64,000 bases of DNA from Mytilus galloprovincialis. Taxonomy: Eukaryota > Mollusca > Bivalvia > Mytilida > Mytilidae. The stretch spans positions 95,003,743 through 95,067,742 of the forward strand of contig NC_134839.1 in the NCBI RefSeq assembly GCF_965363235.1, in the 5' to 3' direction. A model generated the notes under the pieces. That model was not told the DNA's origin and searched no databases. It was given only the letters and a program-made list of their open reading frames with translations. Shown here piece after piece: positions 46,314-57,456 of this stretch. Position numbers and translations under genes: made by a program. Positions within the stretch are counted from its first letter, which is position 1. Every line of letters starts with the position of its first letter.

Positions 46314-49300
46314 GAACAAAATGTATGCACAATATTTTCTTGGGGCACTGTTAGGCTTATGCTTTGTCAATGGACTGACGGCAGCTATAGTACCGGGCAT
46401 GGATGCTGCACGTATAAATGCTCTAATGAGTCCACCTGGCCAAGGTACTTTCATTCTGTCCTATATGTATTTTTATTTTTTTTTATGAATATTAATTTAC
46501 ATTGAGGTATATTTTTCTTGAAAATAGCTTTTTATCTTTTTCAATGCTCAGTTCCCTAAATGTTTGACTAGACATCAAATAAGGCTTACAGAAGTATACC
46601 GCTGTTCGAAAGTCATAAATCGATTGAGAAAAAACAAACCCGGGTTACAAACTAAAACCAAGGAAAAACACATCAACAAACGAAACAAAAGAAACACTGA
46701 AGTGCAACAAAAATAAACGACAATGCAACACACAAACAAACGAAGTATGAAATAACAACTGCCATACAAATAAAGTCTATCCTGTGTTGTAACTAAATTG
46801 AAGTTTATTTTACAGCTAGTTTAGCCAACTTATTGGGACGTATGAAATACATTGCATATACATTCTCGGACTCTTTCATAAACACTTTGGCGCCTTTATG
46901 CCTATATCGTGAAGATATATGTGGCCTATACATGTTTTATACGCTTGGTTTTACAAATTCATCCCTGCACAAAATTCTCATCACTATAAGAAAATTGTCC
47001 AACATGTGATAGTAGTATAACCAATCATGGATTAAAAAATATCATTTATCGCTTTTTGTTCTTTTTGAGATAATCTAGTATGGAAGGAGGAGCTAGACGA
47101 TAATTGATGAGATATTCAATAACACAAATCGTACTATGAATAGAATAATTAAAAGTAGAACACGAATAGTAAGAAAATATATCCGTTTGCAAAAAACTAG
47201 ATACATTTCAACAGTTACTATATTCTTCCATTTTCAGGTACCCCTTTCTCAGCAAAAGATGCCATGGGTCATTTCCCAGGACTAAGTAGTATGTTATATG
47301 CATTATATTTCTGTTCCTTATATCTTAATGTTATATCCCAGGCCATTATATACAGTAATAATTTATGAATGTTTTACAAAATATATAGTGTTTTATGTAA
47401 GATGATAAATAATTGCATCTTCTGAGTTTTAAAGTTACAAAATAATATTTCGGGAACTTTTAAAATGCAACACTCATTTATTTTCATTAAAACTAAAATT
47501 CTACATAGGAGTTTATCGATTACATGTATTTAATTCAAATGTATCAGTTTGACTCGTACGTTTGCATTTAGTTACTTACATCAATTGCATTTGAACTTTG
47601 GAGGTTAGTTGCCAAAAAAGGGAACGAAAGATACCAGAGGAACATTTAAACTCACAAACCGAAAATAAACTGACAACGTCATGGCTAAAAAACAAAAAGT
47701 CAAACAGCCCAACAATAGTATACTAAACACATTGCAGAATATAAGAAAATAAAGACTAAGCAACACGAACCCAACCGAAAACTAGAGGTGATCTCAGGTG
47801 CTCCGGAAGAGTTAGCAAATCCTGCTCAACAAGTGGCACCCATCGTGTTAGTACAAACCCGGTAATACGTCTAACTCGTTACGTCACATTTGTCACAATG
47901 ATACCAATCTCCTTATTTGAATGTTTAAAACAAAACTTAACAAACTTAAATTTCTTACTGTATAATGATCCATAATTGTTAAACATGATTTATTCAAACC
48001 TTACAGCTATATCATACACATTTAACATAAAACATCCTTGCACACATGTTGATAGAGGTGTTTTTATCGGCAGTCAGAGAAACCTTATATCTGTGAAAAG
48101 TTAAAAAAAAAAAAAAAAGAGATTTCAGTTATACCATTACAATCTAAAAAATACAAAACAATGGTATTAAGTATTTGTATATATTCTTTACATTTTTAGA
48201 TACTGTCTATTCCAGTTCAAGCTTTCCAGGCCAAATGCCCCCAGGTATATAATCATTTTTGTATTCACATTTCTTAGAATCTTGAATCTGACTCTGCAAT
48301 TATAAATTACGTCATGATGCCTTTTAATGTAAATTGATATCCTGCATTTATTATACATTACCAATTAATTAGGTGTTAAATTGCTGAATTATTGAAAAAT
48401 ATTAATTTGCATTTACCTTACTATCATAATTTAAATAAATAAGTTCAAATCGACCTGTTCTATAACGTCATGATGAGGCATATTATACTTACTATTTTCT
48501 TATTATTTCTCTTGCTAGGAGAACAGTTTGAAATTTAAAGATTGAATGCTATCCTATTGTTTTGCCCTGAACTATGAACTATCGGTTGTATATGCATTTC
48601 AAAATTACAGACGAAATACATAAAAAAAAAAGAATTCAAACTCATAAGTCAAAAACAAACTGATAACGTCATGACAAAAAACGATAAACGACCAAAGGAA
48701 AATCGATGTACTAAGTATACAAAACACAGAAGAAAACCTAAAGACCGAGCAACAATCATTATACGTCTATCACCCAATTAAGCTCTATTATTTAGTTTGC
48801 AAATTTTACCGACTTTCTTTCTACTAACCTTTGCAACTGCTCTTTTTAATGCAGTTCAGAATTCAGTGACTTAGCTTTTGCACTGCAAAATCAAGTGATT
48901 ATTTTACGTTTTGATATTTATCTTTGTAAACTATTAGCCTTTTTCTACTTTTTAGCTCACCTGGCCCAAAGGGCCAAGTGAGCTTTTCCCATCACTTGGC
49001 GTCCGTCGTCCGTCGTCCGTCGTCTGTCGTCCGTCGTCGTCCGGCGTCGTTAACTTTTACAAAAATCTTCTCCTCTGAAACTACTGGGCCAAATTACACC
49101 AAACTTGGCCAAAATCATCATTGGGGTATCTAGTTTAAAAAATGTGTCCGGTGACCCGGCCAACCATCCAAGATGGCCGCCATGGCTAAAAATAGAACAT
49201 AGGGGTAAAATGCAGTTTTTGGCTTATAACTCAAAAACCAAAGCATTTAGAGCAAATCTGACAGGGGGTAAACTTGTGTAACAGGTCAAGATCTATCTGC

Positions 49301-52300
49301 CCTGAAATTTTCAGATAAATCGGATAACCTGTTGTTGGGTTGCTGCCCCTGAATTAGTAATTTTAAGGAAATTTTGCTGTTTTTGGTTATTATCTTGAAT
49401 ATTATTATAGATAGAGATAAACTGTAAACAGCAATAATGTTCAGCAAAGTAATATTTACAAATAAGTCAACATGACCGAAATGGTCAGTTGACCCCTTTA
49501 GGAGTTATTGCCCTTTATAGTCAATTTTTAACCATTTTTCGTAAATCTTAGTAATCTTTTACAAAAATCTTCTCCTCTGAAACTACTTGGCCAAATCAAT
49601 CCAAACTTGGCCACAACCATCTTTGGGGTATGTAGTTTGAAAAATGTGTCCAGTGACCCAGCCATCCAATCAAGATGGCCGCCATGGCTAAAAATAGAAC
49701 CTTGGGTAAAATGCAGTTTTTGGCTTATAACTCAAAAACCAAAGCATTTAGAGTAAATCTGACAGAGGTAAATTTGTTTATCAGGTCAAGATCTACCTGC
49801 CCTGAAATTTTCAGATGAATTGGACAACCCGGTTTTGGGTTGCTGCCCCAGAATAAGTAATTTTAATGAAATTTTGCTGTTTTTGGTTATTATCTTGAAT
49901 ATTATTATAGATAGAGATAAACTGTAAACAGCAATAATGTTCAGCAAAAAAAGATTTACAAATAAGTCAACATGACCGAAATGGTCAGTTGACCCCTTTA
50001 GGAGTTATTGCCCTTAATAGTCAATTTTTAACCATTTTTCGTAAATCTTAGTAATCTTTTACATCTTCTCCTCTGAAACTACTTGGCCAAATTACACCAA
50101 ACTTGGCCAAAATCATCATTGGGGTATCTTGTTTAAAAAATGTGTCCGGTGACCCGGCTAACCATCCAAGATGGCCGCCATGGCTAAAAATAGAACCTAG
50201 GGGTAAAATGCAGTTTTGGGCTTATAACTCAAAAACCAAAGCATTTAGAGCAAATCTGACAGGGGTAAAATTGTGTAACAGGTCAAGATCTATCTGCCCT
50301 GAAATTTTCAGATAAATCGGATAACCTGTTGTTGGGTTGCTGCCCCTGAATTAGTAATTTTAAGGAAATTTTGCTGTTTTTGGTTATTATCTTGAATATT
50401 ATTATAGATAGAGATAAACTGTAAACAGCAATAATGTTCAGCAAAGTAATATTTACAAATAAGTCAACATGACCGAAATGGTCAGTTGACCCCTTTAGGA
50501 GTTATTGCCCTTTATAGTCAATTTTTAACCATTTTTCGTAAATCTTAGTAATCTTTTACAAAAATCTTCTCCTCTGAAACTACTTGGCCAAATCAATCCA
50601 AACTTGGCCACAACCATCTTTGGGGTATGTAGTTTGAAAAATGTGTCCAGTGACCCAGCCATCCAATCAAGATGGCCGCCATGGCTAAAAATAGAACCTT
50701 GGGTAAAATGCAGTTTTTGGCTTATAACTCAAAAACCAAAGCATTTAGAGTAAATCTGACACGAGGTAAATTTGTTTATCAGGTCAAGATCTACCTGCCC
50801 TGAAATTTTCAGATGAATTGGACAACCCGGTTTTGGGTTGCTGCCCCAGAATAAGTAATTTTAATGAAATTTTGCTGTTTTTGGTTATTATCTTGAATAT
50901 TATTATAGATAGAGATAAACTGTAAACAGCAATAATGTTCAGCAAAAAAAGATTTACAAATAAGTCAACATGACCGAAATGGTCAGTTGACCCCTTTAGG
51001 AGTTATTGCCCTTAATAGTCAATTTTTAACCATTTTTCGTAAATCTTAGTAATCTTTTACATCGTCTCCTCTGAAACTACTTGGCCAAATTACACCAAAC
51101 TTGGCCAAAATCATCATTGGGGTATCTTGTTTAAAAAATGTGTCCGGTGACCCGGCTAACCATCCAAGATGGCCGCCATGGCTAAAAATAGAACCTAGGG
51201 GTAAAATGCAGTTTTGGGCTTATAACTCAAAAACCAAAGCATTTAGAGCAAATCTGACAGGGGTAAAATTGTGTAACAGGTCAAGATCTATCTGCCCTGA
51301 AATTTTCAGATAAATCGGATAACCTGTTGTTGGGTTGCTGCCCCTGAATTAGTAATTTTAAGGAAATTTTGCTGTTTTTGGTTATTATCTTGAATATTGT
51401 TATAGATAGAGATAACTTGTAAACAGCAATAATGTTCAGCTAAGTAAGATCTAGAAATAAGTCAACATGACCATAATCGTCAGTTGACCCCTTAAGGAGT
51501 TGTTGCCCATTTTATTCAATTTTTAACAATTTTCACTAATTTGGTAAATTTTTGTAAATTTTTACAAAATATTTTTCACTGTATCTAAAGGTCCAAGTTT
51601 ATTATAGATAGAGAAAATTCTAAGTACCAAGAATGTTCAGTAAAGTAAGATCTACAAACACATCACTATCAGCAAAACACAATTTTGTCATGAATCCATC
51701 TGTGTCCTTTGTTTAATATGCACATAGACCAAGGTGAGCGACACAGGCTCTTTAGAGCCTCTAGTTTTTTAGTTTTATGTTTCTAGTTACAAAGATTTTA
51801 ACATAATGTTGACTGCTGTACCCTTATTTTAAACATCCAACGGAGTATGTCTGTTAGTTTTGTTTACACATAATTGTGTCAATGTAATGGAATTTTATGC
51901 GAATGTCGTACAAGTGTGAGGTTTAGCTAGCTACAAAACCAGGTTTAATTAACAATTTTCTACATAAGAAATGCTTGTACCAAGTCAGTAATATGTCAAT
52001 TGTTTTCAATTCGTTTGGTCTGTCTGAGCTTTTGGAAATGCATTTTTGATAAGCGACTTTCCGTATTGAATTGTATCAAGTTTTGGATTTTTATTCTTAT
52101 TTGGCCTCTAGTATACCGGTAGCAATCAGGGTTGTTGAAGCTTTACCTCAGAGATGCTACATTCTCTGTAGAACTGTAGAATTATTAACTTTGTGCTAGC
52201 AAATTAAAAGCAGTAAATACGACTGTCTAAAATGTATGAAACATATGATTTTCCGATTGAAATTTATAATCACTTTAACACAATTATGTGATATTAGAAC

Positions 52301-53544
52301 GACAGCAGAAGTCTTGATGCCTACACTAAAATTTCATAAAGATTCCTAAAAGTTAAAACATCATTTACTAACACATTACAATTATATCACAAATATCTTT
52401 TAACATAAAACATCTTTTAACTACTGTTGCCAGTGGTGCATTTTTATTGGCAGTCATCACAACTTTGTTTCATTCATACCATTACAATATACAAAATTCA
52501 CAATAATAGTTTTTTTTTACTTTAGATAACAGTGTCTTCCCCAACTTCAACTCTCCAGGCCAACTTCCGCCAGGTATAACAATTTTCCCTGGACTCTTGA
52601 AACTCACTCTGCATGCCATTACAATTTTAATCATTATGCCATTAAATAAAAATAGATAACCTGCACGATTTATGTATCATAAAATAATGTCAAATTGCTA
52701 AAAGATTACCTAAATTATTGAAATCAATCTATTTGTATTTACTATATTAAATTCATGTTAAAATAAGAAAAACCTGAACTGAATCGGAAGTACGCACTCA
52801 TGGACGTATTCAAACTAGGATATTAAGTATATTATAATTGAACTAGTAAGTAAATACCTGCAAATACAGGTTCAATGATTAGATTCTATCCTTAAAGTGT
52901 TGCTTGAAACTATCGGTTTAAATATGTTTCAACAATAATTGTATTTCTTTGAAACATGCAGCTGAACTCTAAGAACTCTTGAATTATTAACTGTATGCTC
53001 ATCATATTAAATGCCGTGAAATATGCATACGTCATCATTCTTCCTAATAAAACTAGATTCTAAACTCTCTTCGGAAATGTCAGAATAATCTCTGAGTTTT
53101 TACAAATTCCCAGCATGAAGAATTATACTTCCTCAACTATTTAGAGTTTAACACACTTTGACCATCTAATGATATTCATATTCAAATTTTAAAAGTTCTC
53201 CTTTAGGATTGAAAATATAACCTACATAATTCATAATATGTTTTTATTTCAGGATACGTATATACAAGAAGAGTCAGTGAGTATCAGGCTATCATACATT
53301 TTGTAAATTTGTATGGTTAGAGTATGTTGAGTTTTGAAGTCTTCATTCTCGACTATTATTAATTATAGTACGCTATAACCAAGAGCCCAGAAATACAACA
53401 ATTGATGAACGAAGGGAGCCATAAAACATAAAATGAAATTATAAAAAAAGAGAAAGACAACACTTAATTTAAATCTGAAATATTAAGCAATGATTCAAGA
53501 AAATGAAAGAAAAATCGCAGCACCCCCTCTTACAAAGAAAATAT

Positions 53545-53603
<59 letters not shown>

Positions 53604-56600
53604 AAAATTATTAAAAGATAATAACGGTTTCAATGCATCACTTTTTTTACTAGTACTTTCACTGCTTCCGCAGATCTTCACAGGTTCAGGTAATGTGACT
53701 TGTATATAAATAAAACAATTGATTGACGTTAACAATGGTATGACGTTAACAAATACAAGGGAGACTACTAATGTCATTTTAAGACTTTAAAATGTAACGT
53801 TAAAATTAGAATATCATTTATCATTTAATCCCGGGTTGAGAATGTTTATGAATAATTCTTCTTTCTTCCTCCGGAGAAAATCATTTTGACGATTGACCAT
53901 ATACAATGGAAATATTTTAAATCGTCCATTAGAACAACGATGGAAATGGTCGTTTGCCCTGATGAGTGTTAAATCTTCATGGTTGGTTTGCTGTGTATGT
54001 AAAGTCATTCTAGTCCGCAGTTCATTTTTTGTCTCTCCAACATAGAATTCCTCACAATTTGAACATATGAGAGAATAGATGACGTTTGAACTTTTACAAG
54101 ACATATTTTGCTTAACAGTAAAATGCTTTCCATTTTTGAAATAAAATGAACTTTTTTCTATTAAATTTGGACAAGTCATACATCGTTTATCGGTACATTT
54201 TAAAGTCAAATTTTGAAGATGTTAAATATCGTTTCAGACTTTTCGACTGTCTTTTGCTGTTGATAATCTTCTTTTTCTGTAAGACTTTGTCCATTCTTTC
54301 ACTTTTGTGTAAATTTGTTTCAATTTGTCGCATGAAACTAAATATGTCATAATCTCGCGGATTATAAGTTGTGACAAACGGAATAATTTTGTTTAAATTG
54401 TTCGATGATTCCTCGGTAGTTTCGGATCGCCGTGATTCTGTAACAATTGGTCCTTTTGTCAGTGCCTTTTGAATTCCGTAATTTATTACTTGTTCCGGGT
54501 AGTGTTGCTTCTTTAAATACGCTTTTAATTCTTCCAGTCTTTTATTGCGTAATATGTCTGTACTTGTAATAGTGATTATTCTTGACGCTAGATTAAAAGG
54601 TATATTTAATTTTACATGTTTTGGATGGTTTGAGTAAAAATTTAAATACATATGTGTATCAGTGTCTTTAGAGAAGATATCTGTGACAATTTTATTGTTT
54701 TCCGTTATAATAACCAAAATATCCAAAAACGGCATTTCCCTGACATTTCTGTTAATAGTAAAACGAATATATGGATTTAAAGAATTTAAATCAGAATGAA
54801 AATCTGAGACTGATATATCCGAATTCCAAATTATAAAACAATCGTCAAGAAATCGTTTCCAGTTTTGACGTATGTAAATAGCAAATTCATTTCCGTACTT
54901 GTGACTCATTTTTTCGTATAATAATTGTTCCAGATATCCAAGTACCAAAGTGGCATATGAAGGCGCCATTTTAGTACCCATAGCTGTTCCTTTTTTCTGA
55001 TGATAGTATGTTCCGTTAAAGTAAAAAATATTTCTTTCTAGTATAAGTTTCAAAGATGCAAGGATAAATTCTTTTGTTAATCTGTTTTCAATGACGTTTT
55101 CCGTATTTTCTAACCAATATTTTACGGCTGTAATTCCTAAGTCATGAGGGATATTTGTGTATAGGCTGACAATATCAAAAGTAATGAGTTCTGAATTCGG
55201 GTTTACAGTTTTTGGTAGATGATTTAAAAATTCCAAATCGTCTCGTATAAAACTTGGAACTTCACGACATAAAGGTTTAAGCACAATGTCTATAAAATGG
55301 CTTAAATTCTGAGTAACGCTGTTGGGTCCGCCCACAATTGGTCGAAATTTTAAATCATTTGGTGTTAAAAGTTCGATGTATTCACTGTTTTGTTCTGATA
55401 TCGCATTTGAAATTTCCTCACTTTTGTGAATTTTTGGTAAACCATAGAAATAGCTTTCTGAAAATTTTGAATTTGAAATGTAATCTATCTCTTCTTCAAA
55501 CAATTCCGTTTTATGTTTCTTTAGTAATTTTTTAATCATTGTACTTGTTTGTCGGTCCAATTTTTTATCTGTCACCTCATAAGACATTTCATCTTGTAAC
55601 ATATTTAAAATATAATCTCTGTAATACTCACATTTGTATATCTATATAAAACAAACAAACATAAGAATAAGTTATTGAATAACTTAACACCCAAGAACAT
55701 ACATACAATGAGGCGATATTTTTCTGTATATTTCTTTTTTGTAAATATATATTCACAGATACCTGATTTAAAACTATGAATGATTAGATACAATTGTAAT
55801 TTTTATTTTTTTATTTTTAGGAACAAGCATGCCTAACATCGCATACCCAACATACCCTTCATATCCAACTGGCAGTATGTATTATTCATCTACAGCAACT
55901 ATTGTAACTTTTTTAAGAAAAAAGATACTCATATAATAGATGTACAATCCACATCGGTAATTTTGGTAGCTGTTTCCTTTTATCAAATTTAAAAAAAATC
56001 ATAAATACTTGAGGCCAATTAAAAAAACAAGGCTCGACAGCAAAGCATTATCATAATTCACCAATAGCTTGGCTAGCCACAAAACCAGGTTCAACCCACC
56101 ATTAGTTTCTGAAAATGTCAAGTACCAAGTCATGAAAATGGCAGTTGTTGTCTAATAATTTGTTTCTGTGTGTGTTACATTGTCGTTTTGTTGCACTTTC
56201 GTGTTTCTGTTGTATCGTTATTTTCCTCTTATGGTTGATGTTTTTTCTTCGGTTTTTGTTTGTAACCCGGATTTCTTTTATCTCAATCGATTTATGTCTT
56301 TCGAACAACGGTATACTACTGTTACCTTTATTTGAAAGTGATTATTTTTTTTTATTGCTCAACGTTCTATGAAAATTGTTTCTACCTATACCTACATTTC
56401 GACTAGATGTGCCTGCGTATTTATATACTTCCCTTTGGCAAGGGTTTACGTTTGGAAAGTAAACGATCATTTATAAACTTTAGAGCTAACTAGAAGAAGC
56501 CAACTTCTATGTCTACTGGAGTTGAAAACTTAGTTTTAAGAAAAAAATAAAAAATATGAGACAACAATTAAAACAAACCAATAAGATTGGTTAAATATAA

Positions 56601-57240
56601 TAGATCTTATTACAAATATTTTGTTTAAGAAAACACTTCTAACACAAAGAAACTTACAAAATAAGACATTCAAATTATGATGTTTAGGGTATTCATTTAA
56701 TAACACTATTGCTTACCCACTAGCGCCAAATAGTGTTCTGCAATTTATGGATGTCAACAACGTAATAAATATGCCGGGTATGTCCTGCTCTATGCCCACT
56801 TTAATATGGGTAGACATTGTATTTGCCAATATATTTACACAGATCTTAAGGGAAATGTTAAATTACTAATATGAAATATACCAATGTTCAAATGAACATC
56901 TTAACCACACGACTTACTTAAATCAATATGTCGCATTAAAAAATCGTTCTCTTGGAGTAAACTCAGTCAATAACATATATATCCGTGATACAACTTTTTC
57001 ATATTGTTTTTACTAGGTTATTACAGAAGAAGGACGATTAACAACAACCAAGGCGGGTTCCCGTGGATGTGGTATGCAATGTCAGAGATGTAAACCAAAC
57101 ATGCTACAAAACTTTAACAATTTTTCCTCTTTTTTTAAAATAAAATGAACAATCATTCCTTTCCTTTCTTTTTTATAAATTTCTCTAGTATGTATATGTA
57201 TCAAGAACTAACATGTTCTTTGTTATAATAAAGCATTGTA
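46314..57240 (+). CDS. Secreted Pro/Gly/Tyr-rich micro-exon protein, candidate matrix protein
   Basis: Coding exons: 46321-46444, 47238-47288, 48200-48244, 52526-52573, 53253-53276, 55821-55874 and 57017-57093, giving 140 residues plus TAA. Every junction is phase 1, so each internal exon (51, 45, 48, 24, 54 nt) is a frame-neutral cassette. Exon 1 encodes signal peptide MYAQYFLGALLGLCFVNGLT, then AAIVPGMDAARINALMSPPG. Later exons give TPFSAKDAMGHFPGLS, NTVYSSSSFPGQMPPG, DNSVFPNFNSPGQLPPG, YVYTRRV, TSMPNIAYPTYPSYPTG and SYYRRRTINNNQGGFPWMWY ending AMSEM. The mature part has no cysteine. All acceptors are pyrimidine tract plus AG; donors include GTACTT, GTATGT, GTATAT, GTATAA and GTGAGT. No family recognised. 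A small secreted PG/Y-rich protein fits a mollusc shell, periostracum or byssal matrix component; this is inference. Further cassette exons could have been missed. Confidence 0.75.
46575..46800 (-). repeat. Family E copy, reverse
   Basis: In intron 1 of the micro-exon gene. 'aagtataccgctgttcgaaa', 'cataaatcgattgag' and 'aacccgggttacaaactaaa' are the complement of the family E landmarks. Confidence 0.7.
47620..47900 (+). repeat. Family C copy
   Basis: In intron 2 of the micro-exon gene. 'gaaagataccagaggaacat', 'aataaactgacaacgtcatg', 'actagaggtgatctcagg' and 'cacccatcgtgtta' follow 4260-4500. Confidence 0.75.
48000..48430 (+). repeat. Duplicated exon block, copy 1
   Basis: Contains exon 48200-48244 with its flanks. 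It aligns with 52320-52745: 'taacataaaacatc', 'gcagtca', the exon, 'ctcttga' or 'tcttgaa', 'actctgca', and 'aattgctgaa' against 'aattgctaaa'. Both exon and introns were duplicated together. Confidence 0.75.
48640..48760 (+). repeat. Family C fragment
   Basis: 'caaactcataagtcaaaaac', 'aaactgataacgtcatgac' and 'aaacctaaagaccgagcaac' match the first part of family C. Confidence 0.6.
48957..51770 (+). mobile_element. GCTCACC-type element with higher-order tandem interior
   Basis: The left end TAGCTCACCTGGCCCAAAGG is palindromic (GGCCCAAAGGGCC) and is followed by a run of CGTCCGTCGTC. The right end reads 'ggtgagcgacacaggc' and a perfect short palindrome AGGCTCTTTAGAGCCT. The interior is a tandem array of two alternating about 500-bp subunits, A-B-A-B-A, with starts of the shared motif TCCTCTGAAA at 49071, 49573, 50069, 50570 and 51067. 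Subunit spacing is 496-502 and the A+B period is 997-998. Each subunit carries AAGATGGCCGCCATGGCT. Two identical 70-codon open frames (50103 and 51101) are a by-product. It sits in intron 3 of the micro-exon gene, between the duplicated exon blocks. Confidence 0.85.
51785..52095 (+). repeat. Family A copy
   Basis: 'gttgactgctgtacccttat', 'gtcgtacaagtgtgaggttt', 'aaaccaggtttaatt' and 'gcttgtaccaagtcagtaat' in family order, directly after the GCTCACC-type element. Confidence 0.75.
52320..52745 (+). repeat. Duplicated exon block, copy 2
   Basis: Holds exon 52526-52573 with intronic flanks similar to 48000-48430. The encoded segment DNSVFPNFNSPGQLPP parallels NTVYSSSSFPGQMPP. Confidence 0.75.
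53548..53602. repeat. (AT)n microsatellite
   Basis: About 27 uninterrupted AT units, lying exactly at the 3' end of the antisense Penelope-like element. Confidence 0.95.
53814..54209 (-). CDS. GIY-YIG endonuclease domain of the Penelope-like element
   Basis: 131 codons. It starts with the cysteine-rich linker KCTDKRCMTCPNL, then VIYSLICSNCEEFYVGETKN with the GIY-YIG pair in the form VIYSLI/FYVGET. These are followed by LRTRMTLHTQQ with the catalytic-type arginine, the NDHFHRC block and a C-terminal KKEELFINILNPGLND segment with glutamate. This is the standard C-terminal domain of canonical Penelope-like elements and nicks the target DNA. The frame differs from that of the reverse transcriptase; decay or a translational shift are both possible. 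Confidence 0.85.
   Translation of the reverse strand: MTLKCTDKRCMTCPNLIEKSSFYFKNGKHFTVKQNMSCKSSNVIYSLICSNCEEFYVGETKNELRTRMTLHTQQTNHEDLTLIRANDHFHRCSNGRFKIFPLYMVNRQNDFLRRKKEELFINILNPGLNDK
54187..55602 (-). CDS. Penelope-like reverse transcriptase
   Basis: 471 codons. Motifs in order: YFYGLPKIHK (about residue 52), LKFRPIVGGPNSVTQNLSHF (about 84), LITFDIVSLYTNIPHD (about 140), KKGTAMGTKMAPSYATLVLG (about 206), NWKRFLDDCFIIWN with the catalytic aspartate pair (about 249), EMPFLDILVI (about 289), then the thumb-like region. All reverse transcriptase boxes look intact. It would copy RNA into DNA at the target site together with the endonuclease domain. The start shown is simply the first Met in the open frame; the true protein would begin further upstream, in sequence missing here. 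The frame ends about 20 nt inside the start of the endonuclease frame, which is in another frame. Confidence 0.85.
   Translation of the reverse strand: MLQDEMSYEVTDKKLDRQTSTMIKKLLKKHKTELFEEEIDYISNSKFSESYFYGLPKIHKSEEISNAISEQNSEYIELLTPNDLKFRPIVGGPNSVTQNLSHFIDIVLKPLCREVPSFIRDDLEFLNHLPKTVNPNSELITFDIVSLYTNIPHDLGITAVKYWLENTENVIENRLTKEFILASLKLILERNIFYFNGTYYHQKKGTAMGTKMAPSYATLVLGYLEQLLYEKMSHKYGNEFAIYIRQNWKRFLDDCFIIWNSDISVSDFHSDLNSLNPYIRFTINRNVREMPFLDILVIITENNKIVTDIFSKDTDTHMYLNFYSNHPKHVKLNIPFNLASRIITITSTDILRNKRLEELKAYLKKQHYPEQVINYGIQKALTKGPIVTESRRSETTEESSNNLNKIIPFVTTYNPRDYDIFSFMRQIETNLHKSERMDKVLQKKKIINSKRQSKSLKRYLTSSKFDFKMYR
55875..57016 (+). other. Last intron of the micro-exon gene
   Basis: Contains joined fragments of family A (about 56030-56160) and family E (56150-56345, 'gtttgtaacccggatttctt', 'ggtatactactgttaccttt'). 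The rest shows no recognised feature. Confidence 0.55.
57139..57232 (+). promoter_or_regulatory. Polyadenylation signals of the micro-exon gene
   Basis: AATAAA occurs at 57139-57144 and 57227-57232, 46 and 134 nt after the stop codon. The second is followed by a T-rich region, a normal distance for a short 3' UTR. Confidence 0.6.
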
Positions 57241-57359
57241 AGTATGAAATCTTTTAAATAATAAAATTAGTGTGGTTTTACTGTCTTCTTTCTTTAAAAG
57301 CAATGTCTCAACTAACCTTGCCATTATTTATTTCAATTCATACATAATAATTTAATTGT

Positions 57360-57456
57360 GGATGTTACACGTGTAATGATTATCTTGGTTTTAATTTCTA
57401 TCAGCTCTTTGGATGTTACACGTGTAATGATTGTCTGGGTTTTAATGTCTATCAAA
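57360..57456 (+). repeat. 51-bp tandem duplication with CACGTG palindromes
   Basis: Two copies of 'ggatgttacacgtgtaatga' start at 57360 and 57411. Each holds the perfect 12-bp palindrome TTACACGTGTAA (57365-57376 and 57416-57427), which contains an E-box. Confidence 0.85.

Larger units (their letters stand above)
53603..55615 (-). mobile_element. Penelope-like element with GIY-YIG endonuclease, 5'-truncated
   Basis: A minus-strand insertion in intron 5 of the micro-exon gene. From upstream to downstream: reverse transcriptase (55602-54190), GIY-YIG endonuclease (to 53814), a 3' UTR of about 200 bp with 'cctgaagatctgcggaagca', then the AT microsatellite. The N-terminal part that usually precedes the GLPKIHK block is missing, which fits 5' truncation on insertion. 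The coding region is otherwise long and open, so the insertion is young compared with the element at 5-7.7 kb. Confidence 0.85.

Noticed and set aside
50103-51313. Two identical 70-codon frames
   Set aside because: They fall in corresponding subunits of the higher-order repeat and have no domain or splice support.
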